A stretch of 64,000 nucleotides of DNA from Noviherbaspirillum galbum (GTDB lineage Bacteria; Pseudomonadota; Gammaproteobacteria; Burkholderiales; Burkholderiaceae_D). The DNA lies in NCBI RefSeq assembly GCF_010974945.1, contig NZ_JAAIVB010000035.1:62001-126000 (forward strand), read 5' to 3'. This document shows positions 37,900 to 46,572 of this stretch, one piece after another (position 1 is the stretch's first letter; each line of letters begins with the position of its first letter). The translations under genes were made by a program, and so were the position numbers. The notes under the pieces were generated by a model. The model had not been told where the DNA came from. It was given only the letters and a program-made list of their open reading frames with translations, and made no database searches.

Positions 37900-37960
37900 C
37901 CTGAGCTTTTGCGGGAATCAGCATGCAGTGCGGCAGGCGGATCCGCCCTGGCCGGCTATC

Positions 37961-38917
37961 TCAGCGCAGCGCCGTCCGCTGGATGGCGGCCGGCGGCTTG
38001 CCGGTGGACACGTTCTTTTCCATCCAGCCGAGCATGTCGGCCCAGATGCGCCGGACTTCCTCGGCGGGAGGCATGGCGAGGGAGTTCGGCAGCTCGATGG
38101 TGATCACCGGAACGTTCTTGTTGGCACCGCCATAATTGCCCAGCGAGCCGGGATAGACGCCGACCCGGTTGAATACTAGGCGGCCGAAGCGCTCTGGCGG
38201 ATTGGCGGGGCCGTCGAGGTCGAGCACGCCGAAAGGAGCATGCACCGAGACGATGACGTGCGGCCGGAAACGCTCGATTTCCTGGTTCAGCCAGCGCGAT
38301 TCCGGCTCGGACAGCGGCGATTTGCCGGGATAGCGGCGCGGATCGCGGCCGGTGACCCGCGTCCAGTAGGCCGGTGCGTCCTTCTGCCACCCGGGCGTGG
38401 GGAAATTGCGGTTGAGGTCGACGCCGTTGGCATTCACCCGCTGCGGCTTGCCAGCCAGCAAGCCGTCGGGATTGACCACCGGGGCAACGCGCCAGGAAAA
38501 GTTTTGCGCTTGCGACGCCCCCATGTTCATGAATTGCATCCACTGGAACACGATGGCGGCAGCCGTCAGCTCGTCCCCATGGATGCCGCCGAGCAGCAGC
38601 ACGCGCAGCGGCTCCTTCTGGTTTCGTGCCGCGGGGTAGGTCTTGAGGAGCAGCGGGAAACCGTTGCGGGACACGACGCCCGTCGGCTGGAGCTGGAGTT
38701 TCTGGCATTGCGCCAGGGATACGCCGGGAAGTCGCGGCGTCAGGCGCTTGCATACGTCGGCCGGGGCGGCCGGCTTCTGGGCCGCGCTGCGCACCGGAAT
38801 GGCGGCCGCGGGCTGAAGCAGGGCTGGCAGCAAGGCAAGGCCAGCCGCGATGTGAAGGGCGGCACGTCCGGTTCGCGGAATCACAAGCTGAAGCAAGCCT
38901 TGCCTGAACCGTTTCAT
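37961..38917 (-). CDS. M14-family zinc carboxypeptidase/amidase (MpaA-like), secreted
   Basis: 318 residues with an N-terminal signal segment (hydrophobic about 20-38). Zinc ligands fit LLGGIHGDEL (His113, Glu116) and His226 in VSVHAPFG; Glu275 in VITIELP is the catalytic glutamate. NANGVDLNRNFP (162-173) is the substrate-binding region. The HGDE form and size recall murein peptide amidase MpaA, though that protein is cytoplasmic in E. coli while this one should be exported. It follows metK by 22 bp and may be co-transcribed with it. Confidence 0.88.
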   Translation of the reverse strand: MKRFRQGLLQLVIPRTGRAALHIAAGLALLPALLQPAAAIPVRSAAQKPAAPADVCKRLTPRLPGVSLAQCQKLQLQPTGVVSRNGFPLLLKTYPAARNQKEPLRVLLLGGIHGDELTAAAIVFQWMQFMNMGASQAQNFSWRVAPVVNPDGLLAGKPQRVNANGVDLNRNFPTPGWQKDAPAYWTRVTGRDPRRYPGKSPLSEPESRWLNQEIERFRPHVIVSVHAPFGVLDLDGPANPPERFGRLVFNRVGVYPGSLGNYGGANKNVPVITIELPNSLAMPPAEEVRRIWADMLGWMEKNVSTGKPPAAIQRTALR

Positions 38918-38939
38918 CGCAGCGTGCCGCCCCTCGTTC

Positions 38940-40118
38940 TTACAGTCCGGCAGCGGCGCGCAGCGCGGCGGCCTTGTCGGTGCGTTCCCAGGTGAACTCC
39001 GGCTCTTCCCGGCCGAAGTGCCCGTAGGCGGCGGTCTTGCCGTAGATCGGGCGCAGCAGGTCCAGCATCTGGATGATGCCGCGCGGACGCAGGTCGAACA
39101 GCTCGTTGACCAGCGCGGCGATCTTGTCGTCGGGAATGACGCCGGTGCCTTCGGTGTAGACGGTGACGTTCATCGGGCGGGCCACGCCGATCGCGTACGC
39201 CACCTGGATCTGGCACTGGCGCGCCAGGCCGGCGGCAACGATGTTCTTGGCGACGTAGCGCGCGGCATAGGCGGCCGAGCGGTCGACCTTGGTGGGATCC
39301 TTGCCGGAGAAAGCGCCACCGCCGTGCGGGCAGGCGCCGCCGTAGGTGTCGACGATGATCTTGCGGCCGGTCAGGCCGCAGTCACCCTGCGGGCCGCCGA
39401 TGACGAAGCGGCCGGTGGGGTTGATCAGGTAATTGGTATTGTTCAGCCATTCCTTGGGCAGCACCGGCTTGATGATTTCCTCGATGACGGCCTCGACGAA
39501 CTCCGGCTTCATCTTGGAGCCGTCGCTCATCTCGGGGCTGTGCTGGCTGGACAGCACCACGGTGTCGATGGAATGCGGCTTGCCGTCGACGTAGCGCATC
39601 GTCACCTGGCTCTTGGCGTCCGGACGCAGGAAAGGCAGGCGGCCGTCCTTGCGCAGCTGGGCCTGGCGCTCGACCAGGCGGTGTGCGTAGTAGATCGGCG
39701 CGGGCATGAGCTCGGGCGTCTCGTCGCAGGCGTAGCCGAACATCAGGCCCTGGTCGCCGGCGCCGGTGTTGAGGTAGTCGTCGCTGGCGTGGTCCACGCC
39801 CTGGGCGATGTCGTTGCTCTGCTTGTCGTAGGCCACCAGCACGGCGCAGCCCTTGTAGTCGATGCCGTACTCGGTGTTGTCGTAGCCGATGCGCTTGATG
39901 GTGTCACGCGCGACCTGGATGTAGTCGACGTGCGCATTGGTGGTGATTTCACCGGCCAGGACGACCAGGCCGGTGTTGGTCAGCGTCTCGGCGGCCACGC
40001 GGGAACGCGGGTCCTGGGTGAAGATTGCATCGAGGATTGCATCGGAAATCTGGTCGGCCACCTTGTCGGGGTGACCTTCGGAGACCGATTCCGAGGTGAA
40101 GAGAAAGTCGTTTGCCAT
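38940..40118 (-). CDS. metK: S-adenosylmethionine synthetase
   Basis: 392 residues; makes SAM from methionine and ATP. Motifs: [20 protein letters not shown] at the N-terminus, [12 protein letters not shown] (the ATP-binding GDQG loop) and [20 protein letters not shown] (P-loop-like). The ATG at 40118 has TTGGAGC upstream; an in-frame ATG at 40160 would add 14 unrelated residues. No SAM riboswitch was recognised in the 226-bp gap shared with the divergent acyltransferase gene. Confidence 0.98.
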   Translation of the reverse strand: MANDFLFTSESVSEGHPDKVADQISDAILDAIFTQDPRSRVAAETLTNTGLVVLAGEITTNAHVDYIQVARDTIKRIGYDNTEYGIDYKGCAVLVAYDKQSNDIAQGVDHASDDYLNTGAGDQGLMFGYACDETPELMPAPIYYAHRLVERQAQLRKDGRLPFLRPDAKSQVTMRYVDGKPHSIDTVVLSSQHSPEMSDGSKMKPEFVEAVIEEIIKPVLPKEWLNNTNYLINPTGRFVIGGPQGDCGLTGRKIIVDTYGGACPHGGGAFSGKDPTKVDRSAAYAARYVAKNIVAAGLARQCQIQVAYAIGVARPMNVTVYTEGTGVIPDDKIAALVNELFDLRPRGIIQMLDLLRPIYGKTAAYGHFGREEPEFTWERTDKAAALRAAAGL

Positions 40119-40344
40119 CGCAAGCTCCAAAACTGATGATTGACCACATGTCGCGGCCATGCGAGCCTGCGACGCTTTAGCGAAATTTGTCGGCCGCCTC
40201 GCAAGTTGTCTGATTAACTCGGCGGTGGGAAGCTGCCTGCGCTTTCTCGGTTTTCGTGAAGAAAAACAATCGGCGGGCGATGCGACCCTGGTGTGCTATT
40301 TTACGCCTCTGAAAAAAAATCACCAAGCGCGTGTTGTCATCCTG

Positions 40345-41208
40345 ATGCTAGTCAGCCTCTTTCGCCTGTTGTCGTTTTTGCCCTTGCCCGTCCTGCATGC
40401 CGCGGGCGCGGCCCTCGGCTGGCTGGTCTACCTGCTCTCCCCTTCCTATCGCCGCCGGCTGAAGGACAACCTGGCGCGCGCCGGCCTGTCCCACGTGCTG
40501 CCGGCCGCCGTCCAGGAAGCGGGAAAGAACGTGCTGGAACTGCCCTTCATCTGGTGCGCGCCGCAGGAGCGGGTGCTGGCCGCGGTCACCATCGAGGACG
40601 ATGCGCTGGTGAAGGAAGCCTTGGCCGCCGGCCGCGGCATCGTTTTCCTGACGCCGCATCTCGGCTGCTTCGAGGTCACCGCGCAAACCATGGCGGCCCG
40701 GATGCCGCTGACGGTGCTCTACCGCCCGCCGCGCAAGGCCATCCTCAAGCCGCTGGTCGAAGGCGCCCGCGCCCGCCCCAACCTGCACCTCGCGCCGGCC
40801 AACCTGAGCGGCGTGCGCATGCTTCTCAAGGCGCTCAAGGGCGGCGGCCTGATCGGCCTGCTGCCGGACCAGGTGCCGCAGAACGGCGAAGGCGTTTGGG
40901 CCGGCTTCTTCGGCAAGCCCGCCTATACCATGACCCTGCCGGGCAAGCTGCACGGCATGACCGGCGCGCCCATCCTGCTGACCTATGCCGAGCGCCTGCC
41001 GCGCGGCCGGGGCTTCGTGATGCGCTTCGTGCGCTTCGAGGAAAACCTGGGCGAGACGCCGGAACAACAGGCGCGCGCCATCAACCGCGCCATGGAAAAA
41101 CTGGTAGCGCGCTGCCCGGCGCAGTATTTCTGGAGCTATAACCGCTATAAGGTGCCGGCGGGCGTCACGCCGCCGGGCGAGCCAATGCCGGGCGGGGATG
41201 CGTCATGA
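40345..41208 (+). CDS. lpxL: Lipid A biosynthesis lauroyl acyltransferase LpxL-like, first copy
   Basis: 287 residues from ATG 40345 (MLVSLFRLLSFLPL), the usual start with one N-terminal membrane helix; the open frame runs further upstream to 40159 across what looks like leader sequence. The catalytic HX4E motif is HLGCFE (His105, Glu110). Downstream are LYRPPRKAILKPLVEGAR, GGLIGLLPDQVP and the C-terminal CPAQYFWSYNRYK. It should add a secondary acyl chain to Kdo2-lipid IVA at the inner membrane. It overlaps the second copy by four bases. Confidence 0.92.
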   Translation: MLVSLFRLLSFLPLPVLHAAGAALGWLVYLLSPSYRRRLKDNLARAGLSHVLPAAVQEAGKNVLELPFIWCAPQERVLAAVTIEDDALVKEALAAGRGIVFLTPHLGCFEVTAQTMAARMPLTVLYRPPRKAILKPLVEGARARPNLHLAPANLSGVRMLLKALKGGGLIGLLPDQVPQNGEGVWAGFFGKPAYTMTLPGKLHGMTGAPILLTYAERLPRGRGFVMRFVRFEENLGETPEQQARAINRAMEKLVARCPAQYFWSYNRYKVPAGVTPPGEPMPGGDAS

Positions 41209-42068
41209 GGCTGCTGCTGGCGATCATGTGGCTGCTGCACTGGCTGCCGCTGCCGGTGCTCGGCCGCATCGGCGAAGTCATCGGCGCGCTGCTGTTCCGG
41301 ATGGTGGGCTCGCGGCGACGCATTACGCTGACCAATCTCCGCCTCTGCCTGCCGGAGCTGTCCGACGACGAGCGCCTCGGCATCGCGCGCGCGCATTTCC
41401 AGGCCTATGCCCGCAGCATCCTCGAACGGGGCGTGCTGTGGTGGGCATCCGAAGCGCGCCTGAAAGGCCTGCTGGTCGTTGAGCCGGGCGTGCCGCTGGA
41501 GCAGATCGCCGCCGGGCCGACCATCCTGCTGTGTCCGCATTTCGTCTGCCTCGACGTGGCCGGCGTGGCGGTCATGCTCGAAAGCTCGCTGTGCTCGATC
41601 TACACCCGGCAGCGCAACCAGGCCTTCGACCAGGCGCTGCGCCGCGGCCGCTCGCGTTTCCGCGAGGTCAAGCTGTTCTCGCGGGCCGACGGCGTCAAGC
41701 CCATCCTGCGCGCGATGCGGGAGAAGCTGCCTTACTTCATGCTGCCCGACATGGATTTCGGCGCGAAGGACGCGGAATTCGTGCCCTTCTTCGGCATTCC
41801 CGCCGCCACGCTGACCGCGCCGGCGCGCATCGCCTCGGCCACCGGCGCGAAGATCATCCCCGTGGTCGCCACCTTCCTGCCGGACTACCGCGGCTGGCGG
41901 GTGCGCTTCTATCCGGCCTGGGAAGACTATCCGGGCGACGACGTCGCCGCGGCCACGCGGCGCATGAATGCCTTCATCGAGAAACGCGTGCGGGAAGCGC
42001 CGGCGGAATACTTCTGGGCGCACAAGCGCTTCAAGACCCGGCCGCCGGGCAAGCCGGGCGTGTATTGA
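41205..42068 (+). CDS. LpxL/LpxM-family acyltransferase, second copy
   Basis: 287 residues, same family and arrangement as the preceding gene: an N-terminal membrane helix, HX4D as HFVCLD (His112, Asp117) rather than HX4[23 protein letters not shown], and the terminal [13 protein letters not shown]. The different acid in the motif and moderate divergence suggest the two enzymes add different chains or act in order, as LpxL and LpxM do (inference). ATGA overlap with the first copy. Confidence 0.92.
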   Translation: MRLLLAIMWLLHWLPLPVLGRIGEVIGALLFRMVGSRRRITLTNLRLCLPELSDDERLGIARAHFQAYARSILERGVLWWASEARLKGLLVVEPGVPLEQIAAGPTILLCPHFVCLDVAGVAVMLESSLCSIYTRQRNQAFDQALRRGRSRFREVKLFSRADGVKPILRAMREKLPYFMLPDMDFGAKDAEFVPFFGIPAATLTAPARIASATGAKIIPVVATFLPDYRGWRVRFYPAWEDYPGDDVAAATRRMNAFIEKRVREAPAEYFWAHKRFKTRPPGKPGVY

Positions 42069-42078
42069 CCGCAGGCGT

Positions 42079-42084
42079 TACAAT
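42079..42084 (+). promoter_or_regulatory. Candidate -10 box for dapF
   Basis: TACAAT 22 nt before the dapF ATG. The -35 position (GGGCGT) is poor. Confidence 0.3.
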
Positions 42085-42106
42085 CGATTCAACAGGATCG
42101 GAATCC

Positions 42107-42955
42107 ATGAAACTCAAGTTCACCAAAATGCACGGCGCGGGCAACGATTTCGTCGTCATCGACGCCATCAGCCAGCGCATCGCCTTCACCCCCGAGCAGT
42201 GGAAGCAGCTCGCCGACCGTCGCTTCGGCGTGGGCGCGGACCAGATGCTGGTGGTGGAAAAGTCGCCGACGCCGGGCGTGGATTTCCGTTATCGCATCTA
42301 CAACGCCGACGGCGGCGAGGTGGAGCAATGCGGCAACGGCTCGCGCGCCTTCGTCAAGTTCGTGGTCGACAAGGGCCTGACCGACAAGCGCGCGATCAAG
42401 GTGGAAACCATGTCGGGCGTGATCGAACCGCGCCTGGAAGACGACGGCAACATCACCGTCGACATGGGCCCGGCCATCCTCGAACCCGCGCGCGTGCCCT
42501 TCGACGCGCAAGGCTTGCAGGGTAAACCGGAAGGTGACGATACGCTGTGGCCGCTGGACGTGAACGGGAAGACGACCTGGATCTCGGTGGTGTCCATGGG
42601 CAACCCGCATGCGGTGCAGGTGGTGGACGACGCCGACGCCGCGCCGGTCGAGGCGGACGGCCCGGCGATCGAATCGCATCCGCGCTTCCCGCGGCGCGTC
42701 AATGCCGGCTTCATGCAGGTAATGGACCGCAGCCACGTGCGCCTGCGGGTATACGAGCGCGGCGCGGGCGAGACCCTGGCCTGCGGCACGGGCGCCTGCG
42801 CCGCGGTCGTTGCCGGCATCCGGCGCGGCCTGCTCGACTCGCCGGTGCGGGTCTCGACGCGTGGCGGCGAACTGTCCATCGCCTGGCAGCCCGAGCAATC
42901 TGTACTGCTGACCGGGCCGGCGGTCACGGTGTTCGAAGGCGAAATCGAACTCTGA
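42107..42955 (+). CDS. dapF: Diaminopimelate epimerase
   Basis: 282 residues. Interconverts LL- and meso-diaminopimelate for lysine and peptidoglycan. The two active-site cysteines are Cys75 in EQCGNGSR and Cys226 in LACGTGACA, and the start [15 protein letters not shown] is characteristic. A longer frame reading into the preceding acyltransferase gene is not coding. First gene of dapF-DUF484-xerC, an order shared with E. coli. Confidence 0.98.
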   Translation: MKLKFTKMHGAGNDFVVIDAISQRIAFTPEQWKQLADRRFGVGADQMLVVEKSPTPGVDFRYRIYNADGGEVEQCGNGSRAFVKFVVDKGLTDKRAIKVETMSGVIEPRLEDDGNITVDMGPAILEPARVPFDAQGLQGKPEGDDTLWPLDVNGKTTWISVVSMGNPHAVQVVDDADAAPVEADGPAIESHPRFPRRVNAGFMQVMDRSHVRLRVYERGAGETLACGTGACAAVVAGIRRGLLDSPVRVSTRGGELSIAWQPEQSVLLTGPAVTVFEGEIEL

Positions 42956-43000
42956 CGTTGCAGGCGCGCCGCAAGCGGCTTGCGCGCCCCGGTTGTCGGT

Positions 43001-43006
43001 TACAAT
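43001..43006 (+). promoter_or_regulatory. Candidate -10 box upstream of the DUF484 gene
   Basis: TACAAT in GGTTACAATCGCC, 63 nt before the ATG at 43070, in the 114-bp gap after dapF. No good -35. Confidence 0.35.
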
Positions 43007-43069
43007 CGCCGCTGCATCCTCCGGTTCCCTCCCTCCGGGGCGGGAACTTACTCCGATACTTTCTGCGCC

Positions 43070-43741
43070 ATGACACTCCAAGTCGATTCCCAAGCCATCG
43101 CCGATTACCTGGCCGACAATCCGCATTTTTTCGAAGAACACAGCGAGCTGCTGTCCCGCATCAAGCTCACCAGCCCGCTCGCCGGGCGCACGGTATCGCT
43201 GCAGGAACGCCAGATGGAAGTGTTGCGCGAAAAGATCAAGGGCATGGAGATGCGCCTGTCCGAGCTGATGCGCATCGGCCAGGAAAACGACGCCATCACC
43301 GACAAGTTCCAGCTCTGGACCCGCGCCCTGCTGCTGGCCCGCAATGACGTGGACCTGCCGCACACGCTGGTCAACGGCCTGCAGACCATCTTCAACGTTC
43401 CGCACGCCACGCTGCGCCTGTGGAACGTCGGCGAAGCGTTCTCGCACACCTGGTTCGCGGCAGCCGTGTCGGAAGACGCGCGCCTGTTCACCAACGGCCT
43501 GACGGTGCCTTACTGCGGCACCAACCAGGAATTCGAGGCGGCCGGCTGGTTCGAGGACGCGGAATCGGTGCATTCCGTCGCCATGCTGCCCCTGCGGGTC
43601 GGCGCCGCGCCGGAAGCCTTCGGCCTGCTGGTGCTGGGTTCGCCCGATCCGCAGCGCTTCAGCGCGGACATGGCCACCGACTTCCTGCAAAAGATCGCCC
43701 AGACCGCCAGCGCCGCGCTGGCCTGCCTGCTGGACGCCTGA
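43070..43741 (+). CDS. DUF484 family protein
   Basis: 223 residues from ATG 43070 (MTLQVDSQAIADYL). The DUF484 pattern is visible in YLADNPHFFEEHSELL, LQERQMEVLREKI (a coiled-coil helix) and a GAF-like C-terminal half ending in LQKIAQTASAALACLL. DUF484 genes lie between dapF and xerC in many gamma- and betaproteobacteria; the role is unknown. Start eight bases before xerC at its 3' end. Confidence 0.93.
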   Translation: MTLQVDSQAIADYLADNPHFFEEHSELLSRIKLTSPLAGRTVSLQERQMEVLREKIKGMEMRLSELMRIGQENDAITDKFQLWTRALLLARNDVDLPHTLVNGLQTIFNVPHATLRLWNVGEAFSHTWFAAAVSEDARLFTNGLTVPYCGTNQEFEAAGWFEDAESVHSVAMLPLRVGAAPEAFGLLVLGSPDPQRFSADMATDFLQKIAQTASAALACLLDA

Positions 43742-43749
43742 GCGTTTCC

Positions 43750-44724
43750 ATGTCCACCGCGCCGGAACTGGCCGCGCAGGTCGGCGCCTATCTCGAGGTG
43801 CTGGAACGGCATCGCAAGCTGTCTTCCCATACCGTGGACAATTACCGGCGCGACCTGGCCGAGCTCGTCGAACTCGCCGGCAAGCTGCCGGGCGCACCGG
43901 GCTTTTCCGACGTCAGCCATGCCCATGTGCGGCGCTTCGCCTCGCAACTGCATGCCAAGGGACTCAACCCGCGCTCGATCGCGCGCAAGCTGTCCGCCTG
44001 GCGCGGCTTCTTCGGGTGGCTGTCGGAGTCGGCGCAGCTCGCCGCCAATCCGGTCGACGGCGTGAAGGCGCCCAAGCGCAGCAAGCCGCTGCCCAAGGCC
44101 TTGTCCGCCGACGACGCGGTGCGCCTCGTGGCCGAGACGCCGCAATCGAGGGCCGGGGCCGGAGCGGGGGCCGACCAGCAATGCAACCGGGCCATGTTCG
44201 AACTGCTCTATTCGAGCGGCCTGCGCGTCTCCGAGCTGGTGGCACTGGACGTGCATTTCGTCCGCGAGGACGGTCATGTCTCGGCGGGCTGGATCGATTT
44301 CGACGAGCACGAGGTCCATGTGACCGGCAAGGGCGGCAGGCAGCGCAAGGTTCCCGTCGGCAAGCCGGCGATGGAAGCGGTACGCGCCTGGCTCGCCATT
44401 CGTCCCACGCTGGTCAAGCTCGATCCGCATCCGCTTTTCCTGACCAGCCGCGGCACGCGCATGACGCCGCGCCTGGTGCAACTGCGCATCAAGGCGCACG
44501 CGCTGGCGCTGGGCATCCCTGCCAACGTGCATCCGCACGTGATGCGGCATTCCTTCGCCTCGCACGTGCTGCAATCCTCGGGCGACCTGCGGGCGGTGCA
44601 GGAAATGCTCGGCCACGCATCGATCGCCGCCACCCAGATCTATACATCCCTCGATTTCCAGCGCCTGGCGCAGGTCTACGACGCGGCCCACCCGCGGGCG
44701 AAGAAGAGCAGCAAGCCCGAGTAG
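43750..44724 (+). CDS. xerC: Tyrosine recombinase XerC
   Basis: 324 residues. Resolves chromosome dimers at dif together with XerD. The core-binding domain is about 5-100; catalytic residues are Arg159 (SSGLRVSEL), Lys195, His263 and Arg266 (HVMRHSFASH), His289 (LGHASI) and Tyr298 (TQIYTSLDF). It has a small Ala/Gly insertion (about 133-143, SRAGAGAGADQ) relative to E. coli. dapF linkage favours XerC over XerD. Confidence 0.95.
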   Translation: MSTAPELAAQVGAYLEVLERHRKLSSHTVDNYRRDLAELVELAGKLPGAPGFSDVSHAHVRRFASQLHAKGLNPRSIARKLSAWRGFFGWLSESAQLAANPVDGVKAPKRSKPLPKALSADDAVRLVAETPQSRAGAGAGADQQCNRAMFELLYSSGLRVSELVALDVHFVREDGHVSAGWIDFDEHEVHVTGKGGRQRKVPVGKPAMEAVRAWLAIRPTLVKLDPHPLFLTSRGTRMTPRLVQLRIKAHALALGIPANVHPHVMRHSFASHVLQSSGDLRAVQEMLGHASIAATQIYTSLDFQRLAQVYDAAHPRAKKSSKPE

Positions 44725-44766
44725 AGAGTCGCGCGGGCTTTTGCTGAACCGCCGTGCGGGAGCGGC

Positions 44767-44772
44767 TACAAT
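44767..44772 (+). promoter_or_regulatory. Candidate -10 box at the rlmI start
   Basis: TACAAT ends seven bases before the ATG at 44780, so transcription would start at the start codon. No ribosome-binding site precedes the ATG. TTGCTG at about 44741 is 20 nt away, too far for a good -35. Confidence 0.4.
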
Positions 44773-44779
44773 CCCGCCT

Positions 44780-45982
44780 ATGCTTACCATCACACTCAAG
44801 CCGGGCAAGGAAAAAAGCCTCCTGCGGCGCCATCCCTGGGTCTTTCCCACCGCCATCGACCGCATCGAGGGCAAGCCCGAAGAAAAGAACAAGGCCGGCG
44901 CGACCGCGCTGGTGCAATCCGCGAGCGGCCAGTTCCTGGCGCGCGCCGCCTACAGCCCGCAGTCGCAGATCCGTGCGCGGGTCTGGACCTTCAGCGAGAA
45001 GGAGCCAGTCGACCATGCCCTGATCAAGCGCCGGATCCGCCAGGCGCTGGCCTGGCGCCGCGCCAGCGTGCGCGACACCGATGCGCTCCGCCTCATCTTC
45101 GGCGAGGCCGACGGCTTTCCCGGGCTGGTGGTGGACTGGTATGCCGGCACGGAGGGTTACCTCGTCTGCCAGTTCCAGTCGGCCGGCGTGGAAGCCTGGA
45201 AAGTCCCCATCGTGCAGGCGCTGATCGCCGAGACCGGCTGCCCGAACGTCTATGAACGCTCCGACGCGTCGGTGCGCGAACGCGAGGGCTTGCCCCTGGT
45301 GACCGGCGTGCTCGCCGGCAAGGAACCCGGCGACGCGACCCACGTGACCGAGAACGGCGTGCGCTATGCGGTCGACATCAAGGCCGGGCACAAGACCGGC
45401 TTCTACATCGACCAGCGCGACAACCGCCGCCTGGTGATGGAACAGGCCGCCGGCCGCGACGTGCTCAACTGCTTCTGCTACACCGGCGGCTTTTCGCTGG
45501 CCGCGCTCAAGGGCGGCGCCAGCAGCGTGCTCTCGGTGGATTCTTCGGGCGAAGCGCTCGACATCGGCCGCCGCAACGTCGAGCTCAATGGTTTCGACGC
45601 GGCAAGGGCGCAATGGCAGGATGCCGACGTTTTCAAGCTGCTGCGCGCGTTGCGCGAGGAAGGACGAAGCTTCGACCTGATCGTGCTCGACCCGCCGAAG
45701 TTCGCCGCCTCGCCCGGCCAGGTGGAACGCGCGGCGCGCGCCTACAAGGACATCAACCTCCTCGGCTTCCAGCTGCTGCGCGAGGGCGGGCTGCTGTTCA
45801 CCTATTCCTGCTCGGGCGCCATCAGCGCCGACCTGTTCCAGAAGATCGTCGCCGGCGCGGCCAACGATGCCAAGGTGGACGCGCGCATCCTGCGCCGGCT
45901 GTCGGCCGGGGCCGACCATCCGATGACGACCAGCTTTCCCGAAGGGGAATATCTGAAGGGACTGATGCTGGGCAAACCCTGA
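44780..45982 (+). CDS. rlmI: 23S rRNA (cytosine-1962 C5)-methyltransferase RlmI-like
   Basis: 400 residues. A PUA RNA-binding domain (about 1-80, LTITLKPGKEKSLLRRHPWVF) precedes the EEHXY-like middle domain and a Rossmann methyltransferase with VLNCFCYTGGFSLAA (228-242, motif I region) and the catalytic DLIVLDPPKF (299-308) and TYSCSG. These match RlmI/YccW rather than RlmKL. The in-frame ATG 39 bases upstream overlaps the -10 box and is not preferred. Confidence 0.94.
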   Translation: MLTITLKPGKEKSLLRRHPWVFPTAIDRIEGKPEEKNKAGATALVQSASGQFLARAAYSPQSQIRARVWTFSEKEPVDHALIKRRIRQALAWRRASVRDTDALRLIFGEADGFPGLVVDWYAGTEGYLVCQFQSAGVEAWKVPIVQALIAETGCPNVYERSDASVREREGLPLVTGVLAGKEPGDATHVTENGVRYAVDIKAGHKTGFYIDQRDNRRLVMEQAAGRDVLNCFCYTGGFSLAALKGGASSVLSVDSSGEALDIGRRNVELNGFDAARAQWQDADVFKLLRALREEGRSFDLIVLDPPKFAASPGQVERAARAYKDINLLGFQLLREGGLLFTYSCSGAISADLFQKIVAGAANDAKVDARILRRLSAGADHPMTTSFPEGEYLKGLMLGKP

Positions 45983-46016
45983 GCCGCCGGTGCACCGCAT
46001 CGGCGCCGGACTGCGC

Positions 46017-46022
46017 GATAAT
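46017..46022 (+). promoter_or_regulatory. Candidate -10 box at the Zur-like gene start
   Basis: GATAAT, then six bases (CCCGTG), then the ATG at 46029. It resembles the arrangement at kdsD and rlmI. No -35 is clear. Confidence 0.35.
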
Positions 46023-46028
46023 CCCGTG

Positions 46029-46532
46029 ATGAGCAGCAAAGCCAAATTCCCTTCCGTCATTCCGCACGCTTCCCCGCCCGCCTCGGCGGTGTCGGCGCTT
46101 GCCGAATCGCAGCTGCGCGCGGCGGCGGTGCGCATCACCTCGGCCCGGATCAAAGTGCTGGCCGCGCTGCTGCAGGCCGAGCAGGCCTGCTCGCACCAGG
46201 ACATGCAGGATGCCTTCGCCGACATGGACCGGGTCACCCTCTACCGGGCGCTGGACTGCCTGACCGACGCCGGCCTGGCGCACAAGATCGCCGGCGATGA
46301 CCGGGTTTTCCGCTACAGCGCCGGCGCGGAGCATCCCGCCGACGCGCCGCACCACCAGCACGGACACTTCAAGTGCACCCGCTGCGCGAGGGTGTTCTGC
46401 CTCGAGAGCGTGGCCGAGCCCGCGCTGCTGCAGGACGCGGTGCGGAAATCCCTTGGAAAGGGCTTCCGCAGCCACGACATCGAATTCACCATCAAGGGCT
46501 GGTGCCCGGACTGCGCGCCCGCCTCCGAATGA
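46029..46532 (+). CDS. Fur-family metalloregulator, probably Zur
   Basis: 167 residues with a winged helix (about 38-90, RVTLYRALDCLTDAGLAHKI) and a metal-binding half with HHQHGHFKCTRC. Structural zinc cysteines are Cys116/Cys119 and Cys159/Cys162. The C-terminal CXXC pair and the adjacent zinc-type COG0523 GTPase favour Zur over Fur. The N-terminal 25 residues are Pro/Ser/Ala-rich and probably disordered. An ATG 39 bases upstream is possible but overlaps the -10 box. Downstream, the GTPase gene starts after 40 bp. Confidence 0.85.
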   Translation: MSSKAKFPSVIPHASPPASAVSALAESQLRAAAVRITSARIKVLAALLQAEQACSHQDMQDAFADMDRVTLYRALDCLTDAGLAHKIAGDDRVFRYSAGAEHPADAPHHQHGHFKCTRCARVFCLESVAEPALLQDAVRKSLGKGFRSHDIEFTIKGWCPDCAPASE

Positions 46533-46572
46533 CCCGGACAACCGACCAACGAACACGAAGGAGAAGAGACGC

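Noticed and set aside
40119-40344. SAM riboswitch between metK and the divergent acyltransferase
   Set aside because: No SAM-I, SAM-II or SAM-IV-like conserved core could be found by eye; only a possible TGC-TATTTT extended -10 for the acyltransferase was seen.
46029-46532. Calling the Fur-family protein Fur itself
   Set aside because: Context (His-rich COG0523 GTPase, ZnuD-like receptor) and the two CXXC pairs fit Zur better, although sequence alone cannot exclude Fur or PerR.
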